Positions 30,913 through 36,318 of a DNA stretch of 36,318 nucleotides are shown here, piece by piece. Source of the DNA: Desulfocapsa sulfexigens (GTDB taxonomy: Bacteria > Desulfobacterota > Desulfobulbia > Desulfobulbales > Desulfocapsaceae). Made by a program: the position numbers and the translations under genes. Numbering within the stretch: the stretch's first letter is position 1; each line of letters opens with the position of its first letter. Location: NCBI GenBank assembly GCA_015662865.1, contig DQTH01000304.1, positions 1 through 36,318 of the forward strand. Direction: 5' to 3'. Under the pieces are notes generated by a model that saw only the letters and a program-made list of their open reading frames with translations, was not told the origin of the DNA and searched no databases.

Positions 30913-33168
30913 TCATACTTTTCCAACCAGATTACAGACAATCTCAACAAGCCTGTCGAATGGGATGGGCTTGGTGAGATAATCATCCATTCCGGCATTT
31001 TTACATTTCTCTTCAAAATCGGTGGTGGCCTGTGCGGTCAGAGCAACAATGGGAATGGGAAGGTGGGCGGAATTCTTTTCCAGCTCTCGTATTATCTTGG
31101 TAGTTTTCAGCCCGTCAAGAACAGGCATCCTAATATCCATGAGAATGATGTCTGCAATTTCATCCTTCATGGTATCCAGAAGTTCCTGACCGTTTGAGCA
31201 AACCGTAACCAGCCCGCCCTGTTCTTCAAGGTAGGCTGAAATGATTCGCTGATTGATATATTCATCTTCTGCAAGGAAAATGCGAATACCGGAAAGTCTT
31301 TTTTCAGGTATTGCTTTTTTTATGAATTCCCTGTCCTGTTTGAACTCTTCAGTTGCCAAACCGCATTGGATGGTGAAGCAGAAAGTGGTCCCTTTTTCAT
31401 CAGTTTTTTCCAGCCATAATTTCCCCTTCATGGCCTGTACGAATTCAGCACTGATAGCAAGCCCAAGTCCCGTACCCTCAACAACTTTGTCAGTATCAAG
31501 GCTGCCACGCGCAAATGAATCAAAGATCGCATGTTGTGCCTCATCCGGAATGCCTGAACCACTGTCGGTTACGCTAAAGAGAAGTTCGACAGTTTCATCA
31601 TCGGGTTTTGATTTTAATTCAACAGTCAGATGAATAGATCCTTTTTCGCTGAATTTAATACTGTTGTTCAATAGGTTAATCAAAATCTGTCTTATGCGGC
31701 CGCTGTCTCCAACAAGGGAATCAGGGATGTCTGAAGTCTGTTCGGAGCTTATCGTTATATCTTTCTCCTGGTTTTTAACCTGCACCTGCATAAATTCAAC
31801 GACTTCAGTGAACAGTTCCGAGAGAGAGAAGGGTGATTGATGCAGTTGAAATTTCCCGGATTCAATCTGTGACAGGTCCAGAATGGAGTTGACCATTGTA
31901 TGAAGGCGTTGTGCCGAAACAGACATCATTGTGAGAAGTTGTTCCTGTTCTTCGTTTAGGGGGTTTTTCCCCAGCATTTCCAGCATACCGATTATGCCAT
32001 GGAGTGGGGTTCGGATTTCATGGCTCATATTGGCTAGGAAAATTGATTTTGCCTGGTTAGCTTTTTCCGCATCAATTTTAGCCATATTAGCTGTCTTTTC
32101 TTCACGGCGCCGACGCAGTATTTCTGTCTCCAGAGACAGGTTGGACTCTTTAAGTTGATGATTCAGGGTGTTCATGGCATTTGCCAGATCCTGAAACTCA
32201 GTATCAGAGGCCTCAGAAATATTCACATCCTTTCCCTGGACGATTATGGCTGTGTTATCGGCAAGGTGTCTCAGCGGTGCAATGATCTTTTTATTTATTG
32301 TCCACGCAACGAAAGCGGAAAGTAGAAGAAGGAGGATGATTATCAGAGTGAGCAGCATGAAAGATCTGGCGGTTGGAGCCCAGGATTTACTGGCATCTAT
32401 GCTTGCAATAATCATAAAATGCTGGCCATGGAATTCAAAGGGGGATGAAGAAGTTAAATATCTGATATGATTAATTACCAGTTCTCCGTTCCACTCCTGT
32501 TCTGGAGGGAAATCTGTGAATTTTTCACCATTTTGTGATTTTTGGGCAAGGACCTGTCCCTCAATGTCAAGAATCAGGAGATTCTGGTTCGGAGGAAGGA
32601 TGAACTTATCTACAATACTCTGAAGAGAATTATAGGGAACAATGGCAGCAATTACGCCTATAACATATGAGTTATCCAGAAAATTGACAGGTTGACTCAT
32701 CCCAATTGCCGGTTGGTCATTTTCAGAAGTTAATCTCGTAATGTACGGGCTGCCGGAGTTGAACGGGAAAGTAAACAGTGCATTATTTTCAGTAAAAAAT
32801 GTGGGAATTGCATCATCTTTCAAATTAGAAACGGAACTTCTGATAATTCCATTAATATCGTAAAAGGCAAGGGCTGAAAAGGCAGGGCTGTTTTTCTTTA
32901 ATGTTTTAAGGAGATTATACTGCTGGTAATCTTTTTGAGCCATCCGTTCAACCTGATGACTGGCCATCTCAAGTTCATGGAGAGCTGTATCTAAAAACAT
33001 GGATAATTGCGATTGAGCATTGCTGCTTGTAGTGCGGAGTTGCTCGGTCACTTGATTGCTTAGTGACTGGTTATGAAGGTGCAACAAGAAGGTACTCATC
33101 AGCAGTGCCTGAATGAAGAAGACACCAATGAAAATTAATAGTATGCGAATACGAATGGTGGTGCGCAT
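30913..33168 (-). CDS. Hybrid sensor histidine kinase with periplasmic Cache-type sensor
   Basis: 751 aa. Membrane helix at about 8-28; periplasmic dCache/PAS-like sensor about 30-265 (LAFYDINGIIRSSVSN, VIAAIVPYNSLQSIVD); second helix about 269-289; HAMP about 290-345; coiled linker; HisKA with phospho-acceptor His383 (SHEIRTPLHG); HATPase_c about 480-600 (NLLNNSIKFSEKG, DSGSGIP, GTGLGLAI); and a receiver domain about 628-750 with Asp678 (ILMDIRMPVLDG) and Lys733. No Hpt domain or separate regulator is adjacent, so output goes to a distant partner. The ligand is unknown. It is convergent with purC, ending at adjacent bases. Confidence 0.9.
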   Translation of the reverse strand: MRTTIRIRILLIFIGVFFIQALLMSTFLLHLHNQSLSNQVTEQLRTTSSNAQSQLSMFLDTALHELEMASHQVERMAQKDYQQYNLLKTLKKNSPAFSALAFYDINGIIRSSVSNLKDDAIPTFFTENNALFTFPFNSGSPYITRLTSENDQPAIGMSQPVNFLDNSYVIGVIAAIVPYNSLQSIVDKFILPPNQNLLILDIEGQVLAQKSQNGEKFTDFPPEQEWNGELVINHIRYLTSSSPFEFHGQHFMIIASIDASKSWAPTARSFMLLTLIIILLLLLSAFVAWTINKKIIAPLRHLADNTAIIVQGKDVNISEASDTEFQDLANAMNTLNHQLKESNLSLETEILRRRREEKTANMAKIDAEKANQAKSIFLANMSHEIRTPLHGIIGMLEMLGKNPLNEEQEQLLTMMSVSAQRLHTMVNSILDLSQIESGKFQLHQSPFSLSELFTEVVEFMQVQVKNQEKDITISSEQTSDIPDSLVGDSGRIRQILINLLNNSIKFSEKGSIHLTVELKSKPDDETVELLFSVTDSGSGIPDEAQHAIFDSFARGSLDTDKVVEGTGLGLAISAEFVQAMKGKLWLEKTDEKGTTFCFTIQCGLATEEFKQDREFIKKAIPEKRLSGIRIFLAEDEYINQRIISAYLEEQGGLVTVCSNGQELLDTMKDEIADIILMDIRMPVLDGLKTTKIIRELEKNSAHLPIPIVALTAQATTDFEEKCKNAGMDDYLTKPIPFDRLVEIVCNLVGKV

Positions 33169-33561
33169 GAATAGTATCAGAAAGTATGATGGTTGTGAGA
33201 TAGTAATGTCTTAAATTGAATATAATATCCATACATTATAACTAAACAAGAAGGAATGTCTAATGAAAACAACTTTCAGGAACAGTGGGTTCCAGCATCT
33301 GCTTGATTGAAAAAAAGGACTTTCGTATCTGAGAGTGTCGAATCAGTGAATAGTTATTTTTTTATGTTTTGCTGATTTTTGTACCTGTAATTAAAAGTAT
33401 TATCACATTTTCTGTTCTCCTAGATGTCTGTATTGGTTATTTCTGGTAATTTATAGTCTACATAAAACTATCTTATAGTGTTCGCCTGCCTTTTGAGGTA
33501 GTCATGAAGCTGCCTGGATAAATGATCTACAGGAGTGTGAGCAAGAGATGATATTTGAATC

Positions 33562-33750
33562 GTGAACCGCCCTTTGGGAACGGGAACGCGACTGTTGCTT
33601 GATTATGAAATTACTAAGTCAGAGGTTGCAGCCGGGAGTATCAACGGATACGATACTGAAGTCTCACGCCACCTGGATGCCGGGTTGGAAGTCCTTTCTG
33701 GACTTGTAGATGCAGCGCCTGCAATTCGGGCAGTTGCAGGCGCTGCCTAA
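33562..33750 (+). CDS. Doubtful 62-aa ORF
   Basis: Starts at GTG after a stop and ends before the TAA at 33748. Translation has protein-like composition (ITKSEVAAGSING, LDAGLEVLSGLVDA). It has no clear ribosome site and its 3' end is made by a 13-bp hairpin. It may be a fragment of a lost gene or a structured RNA read by chance. Confidence 0.2.
   Translation: MNRPLGTGTRLLLDYEITKSEVAAGSINGYDTEVSRHLDAGLEVLSGLVDAAPAIRAVAGAA
33712..33746. repeat. Perfect 13-bp-arm hairpin
   Basis: GCAGCGCCTGCAA and TTGCAGGCGCTGC with a 9-nt loop TTCGGGCAG. It is GC-rich in an AT-rich stretch. No T-run follows, so it is not a clear terminator. Confidence 0.7.
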
Positions 33751-33789
33751 ATATTGATTTCATCCCATTTCGCTTGGAGCGTTTTGATT

Positions 33790-33801
33790 TACTGATCAGT
33801 A
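33790..33801. promoter_or_regulatory. 12-bp perfect palindrome upstream of the tungstate transporter genes
   Basis: TACTGATCAGTA, about 150 bp before tupA. It may be an operator for the tungstate operon or belong to the hairpin-rich stretch before it; no regulator can be named from the sequence. Confidence 0.25.
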
Positions 33802-33952
33802 GGGAGCGTTTTTTTGAAAAAGGTGTTCAAAGTTTTATCAGCCTCCTACATGAAAAGGAATTCAGGCAACTTGCAGATTCTTTTCAGGGCTATGATATCT
33901 CTCTGTGTGGGAAAATGCTTTTTCCAAACAATTTTAAGGATGATTAACAAAA

Positions 33953-34846
33953 ATGATAACACGAATGACTGTTGCACTCGGGCTGTTTGTCTTTCTTGCA
34001 ACCGTAACGACAAAAGGATGGTGTGAAGAAAAAGTTTTACGAATGTCTACCACAACCAGCACCCAGTCTTCAGGTCTGCTTGATATCCTTTTGCCTGAAT
34101 TTGAACGTGACAGTGGTATCAGGATAAAAGTTATTGCAAAAGGCACTGGAGCTGCAATCAGGGACGGCCAGGATGGGAACGTTGATGTTATTTTTGTTCA
34201 TGCAAGAGATCGCGAGGAAGATTTTGTCAGGAATGGTTTTGGCACAGAACGTTTCCCGGTAATGCACAATGATTTTGTTTTGTTAGGGCCTGCTGAAGAT
34301 CATGCCGGTATAAAAGGGAAGAAAAATGCTGCCACTGCTCTTGGTTTCATTGCCAAAGAAAGAGCCATGTTTATTTCCCGGGGAGACGACAGCGGAACCC
34401 ATACAAAAGAACAGGCTCTGTGGGGGGCAAGTGGTGTTGAGCTGGTGGAGACAAGCCGGAAAATAGTAAAAAAAAGAACAGAAAAAATTATTACTTTAAA
34501 ACGCCCGGCAGCATCTGAAAGCTGGTATATTTCAATAGGGCAGGGAATGGGTAAGGTTATAACCTATGCCGATGAAAAACGTGCTTACACACTTGCTGAT
34601 CGTGGGACCTATATAAAATATAAGTTTGGCAAAAGTCCTGCTGTTGAACTCGACGTTCTTGTTGAAGGTGATGCCAGCATGGCAAATCCCTACGGTATTA
34701 TACCGGTTAATCCCAAGAAGCATCCCCATGTTCAGTATGAAATGGCCATGCAGTTTGTTCACTGGTTAACAGGTTCACGAGGTCAGAATCTGATTGCAGG
34801 TTACAGACTGGAGGGGAAACAGCTCTTCTATCCCGATGCGCAGTGA
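33953..34846 (+). CDS. tupA: Tungstate ABC transporter substrate-binding protein TupA
   Basis: 297 aa. Signal peptide (hydrophobic about 6-19, cleavage near KGWC-EE) and then the TupA signature MSTTTSTQSSGLLDILLPEF, GTGAAIRDGQDGNVDVIFVHAR and ISRGDDSGTHTKE, which form the oxyanion-binding site. The spacing of TTTST, VHA and SRGDDSGTH matches TupA rather than molybdate ModA. It captures tungstate in the periplasm for TupBC. AAGGA lies upstream of the ATG. First gene of the tup operon; tungstate would supply tungsten-dependent formate dehydrogenases or aldehyde oxidoreductases (inference). Confidence 0.92.
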   Translation: MITRMTVALGLFVFLATVTTKGWCEEKVLRMSTTTSTQSSGLLDILLPEFERDSGIRIKVIAKGTGAAIRDGQDGNVDVIFVHARDREEDFVRNGFGTERFPVMHNDFVLLGPAEDHAGIKGKKNAATALGFIAKERAMFISRGDDSGTHTKEQALWGASGVELVETSRKIVKKRTEKIITLKRPAASESWYISIGQGMGKVITYADEKRAYTLADRGTYIKYKFGKSPAVELDVLVEGDASMANPYGIIPVNPKKHPHVQYEMAMQFVHWLTGSRGQNLIAGYRLEGKQLFYPDAQ

Positions 34847-34888
34847 AACTGAAGATATAAAATTTCTTTAAATGTATATAGGTTAAGA

Positions 34889-35593
34889 ATGGATCTTCTT
34901 CTGGACAGTCTTAAATCCGCTTTTTTTCTGTTAATTTCCTGTGATCCGGAACTGCTGAATATTGTCGGTGTATCGCTTAAGGTGAGTGTTGTATCGACTT
35001 TGATCGCCTCTGTTGCCGGCATTCCATGCGGGTTCGTGATTGCCTACTCAAGTTTTTATGGCAAACGCCTGGTTCTCACATGTTTGAACACATTACTTGC
35101 TTTGCCTACTGTGGTTATTGGGCTTCTGGTGTACTCTTTTATATCCAGACGCGGACTGTTCGGGCCACTTGAACTCCTGTACACCCAGAAAGCTATCATT
35201 ATCGGACAGGTCATTCTGATCGTTCCTCTGGTCATTTCTTTAACTATTGCTGCGGTCAGTAAAATCGACTGCCGGTATCGTAAAACTGCATTGACCCTTG
35301 GTGCAACACAGCTGCAAATGGCCCAGGTGATAGTTAAAGAGGCACGTTACGGTATTGGTGCTGCAGTAATTGCGGCGTTTGGCAGAGTTATCGCCGAGGT
35401 GGGAATCAGCATGATGCTTGGCGGCAATGCCAGAGGATTTACACGTACCATGACCACAGCCATGGCACTTGAGTATGATAAGGGGGAGTTTGTGCTGGCT
35501 GTGGCTCTCGGCTTGACTTTGATGACAATCGCTTTTGGTGTGAATATGCTGTTTCATTTTTTTCAAGGTAGGACAGAAATTGATGCTGTATGA
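34889..35593 (+). CDS. tupB: Tungstate ABC transporter permease TupB
   Basis: 234 aa, about five or six membrane helices in the BPD/MetI-like permease fold. The cytoplasmic EAA-type loop reads KTALTLGATQLQMAQVIVKEARYGIGAAVIAAFGRVIAEVG, the contact site for the ATPase. GNARGFTRTMTTAMALE near the C-terminus is typical of tungstate permeases. It starts 42 nt after tupA and its stop overlaps tupC by 11 nt. Confidence 0.9.
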   Translation: MDLLLDSLKSAFFLLISCDPELLNIVGVSLKVSVVSTLIASVAGIPCGFVIAYSSFYGKRLVLTCLNTLLALPTVVIGLLVYSFISRRGLFGPLELLYTQKAIIIGQVILIVPLVISLTIAAVSKIDCRYRKTALTLGATQLQMAQVIVKEARYGIGAAVIAAFGRVIAEVGISMMLGGNARGFTRTMTTAMALEYDKGEFVLAVALGLTLMTIAFGVNMLFHFFQGRTEIDAV

Positions 35594-36239
35594 AGCAGAT
35601 TCCCTGACAAAAGTGTTCAAGGGACGTCAGGTGTTGAACCTTGAACACCTTGCACTAGAAAAGCATAAAATATATGCACTTGTCGGTCCAAATGGTGCCG
35701 GAAAGACAACACTTCTTAATATCCTCGCATTCCTTGATCAACCAACATTGGGCAAACTCAGTTTTTGCGACACTGAAGTTAAATATGAACTCCAACATCT
35801 TCTGGCTGTGCGACGCCGGGTTGTACTGGTTGATCAGTATCCTATTCTTTTCACCGGATCTGTCAGGAAAAATGTTGAGTTTGGACTCAAGGTTCGAGGT
35901 GTTTCCAGGAACCTCCGTGAAAGACGGGTGGATGAGGTCCTGGAACTGGTGCAGATGAGGGATTTTTTACTGGCTGATGCCCATAAACTATCTGGTGGTG
36001 AAAGTAAGCGGATCGCCATGGCAAGAGCCCTTGCCATAGAACCCGAAGTACTGCTATGCGATGAACCAACTGCAAATGTTGATGTGGAAAATCAAAAGAT
36101 TATCTTGAATATTCTCGCGCAAATCAATTCAGAACAAAAGACATCAATCATAATGTCCACACATTATCTTTCCCAGAGCAGGAATCTCGCACATCATACA
36201 CTCATGCTGGATCATGGAAAACTTGCCATGACTGAGTGA
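35583..36239 (+). CDS. tupC: Tungstate ABC transporter ATP-binding protein TupC
   Basis: 218 aa from the ATG at 35583; a TTG three nt upstream is also open, but AGGTAGGA fits the ATG. Walker A GPNGAGKTT at about 35-43, Q-loop VDQYPILFTGSVRKNVEFGL, signature LSGGESKRIAMARAL and Walker B VLLCDEPTANVD, ending with the H-loop MSTHYLSQ. Standard short importer ATPase. It overlaps tupB by 11 nt, so the three tup genes form one unit. No terminator is clear in the 79 nt after its stop. Confidence 0.92.
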   Translation: MLYEADSLTKVFKGRQVLNLEHLALEKHKIYALVGPNGAGKTTLLNILAFLDQPTLGKLSFCDTEVKYELQHLLAVRRRVVLVDQYPILFTGSVRKNVEFGLKVRGVSRNLRERRVDEVLELVQMRDFLLADAHKLSGGESKRIAMARALAIEPEVLLCDEPTANVDVENQKIILNILAQINSEQKTSIIMSTHYLSQSRNLAHHTLMLDHGKLAMTE

Positions 36240-36318
36240 GCTGATGCACGATAAATGATGGGTAGCTTTTCAGGCTATTTGATGTTTACACAGCATGAAA
36301 GCCCCAAACCCTTCGGCT

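Larger units (their letters stand above)
33169..33952. other. 784-bp gene-poor, hairpin-rich stretch between the kinase and tupA
   Basis: Contents: a very short frame of 15 codons after AAGGA near 33251 (MKTTFRNSGFQHLLD), doubtful; a 62-codon frame at 33562-33750; hairpins GGAAC/GTTCC (33279-33293), AAGTCC-TTTCT-GGACTT near 33689 and a perfect 13-bp one at 33712-33746; a palindrome TACTGATCAGTA at 33790-33801; and an AT-rich leader before tupA. No known RNA family was recognised. The tupA promoter probably lies in the last 150 bp. Confidence 0.5.

Overview
The window looks like a chromosomal segment of an anaerobic deltaproteobacterium, most likely a Desulfobulbales or sulfate-reducer type member of Desulfobacterota. 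The basis is the complement: futalosine-route menaquinone genes, a Feo ferrous-iron system with several FeoA proteins, a Tup tungstate importer, a Cys4-zinc adenylate kinase, and protein sequences of that general character. No 16S gene is present, so the placement is inference. There is no prophage, CRISPR array or intact IS element; most of the DNA is housekeeping, and the interesting content lies in regulation and gene arrangement.

Layout. 1-4300: a truncated cardiolipin-synthase-like N-terminus (minus), argJ, an orphan ParA ATPase and an MFS transporter ending in a hairpin-forming repeat. 4310-7554: a small Cys protein, an AvtA-like aminotransferase and an exported protein with about 21 MORN repeats. 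7691-12155: a DUF4177 protein, an M20 amidohydrolase, and a translationally coupled GCS2 ligase plus gamma-glutamyltransferase pair. 12156-13310: a regulatory region with two similar modules (palindrome, about 120 bp, sigma-54-like promoter). One module would feed a short terminated transcript, a possible sRNA; the other feeds a ZraP/CpxP-like metal-binding periplasmic protein. 13391-13690: a strong promoter, a clear cobalamin riboswitch and a terminator with no obvious target gene, pointing at the 3' end of feoB.

13866-18270: the Feo iron-uptake cluster on the minus strand: feoA, then feoA2, a 57-aa FeoB-associated Cys-rich membrane protein, and feoB. A CDF metal-efflux gene is embedded on the plus strand between the two feoA genes. 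18346-20647: tRNA-Glu(CUC), an NADPH-dependent FMN reductase-like protein and malQ (all minus). 21002-22336: a short RpoD-type sigma factor. 22387-29015: a tight operon for menaquinone synthesis by the futalosine route: mqnE, mqnC, an aminofutalosine deaminase-like gene, mqnA, a ubiX homologue, a ubiA/mqnP-type prenyltransferase and a DUF3108 protein. mqnD and a ubiD homologue are not in the window.

29013-29177: a second hairpin repeat like the one at 4046-4172. 29294-30912: adk and purC. 30913-33168: a Cache-HAMP-hybrid histidine kinase (minus). 33169-33952: a long gene-poor, hairpin-rich stretch. 33953-36239: tupABC tungstate ABC importer.

The points most worth following up are the twin sigma-54 modules with a possible sRNA, the target-less cobalamin riboswitch facing feoB, and the iron-uptake/metal-efflux antisense arrangement.
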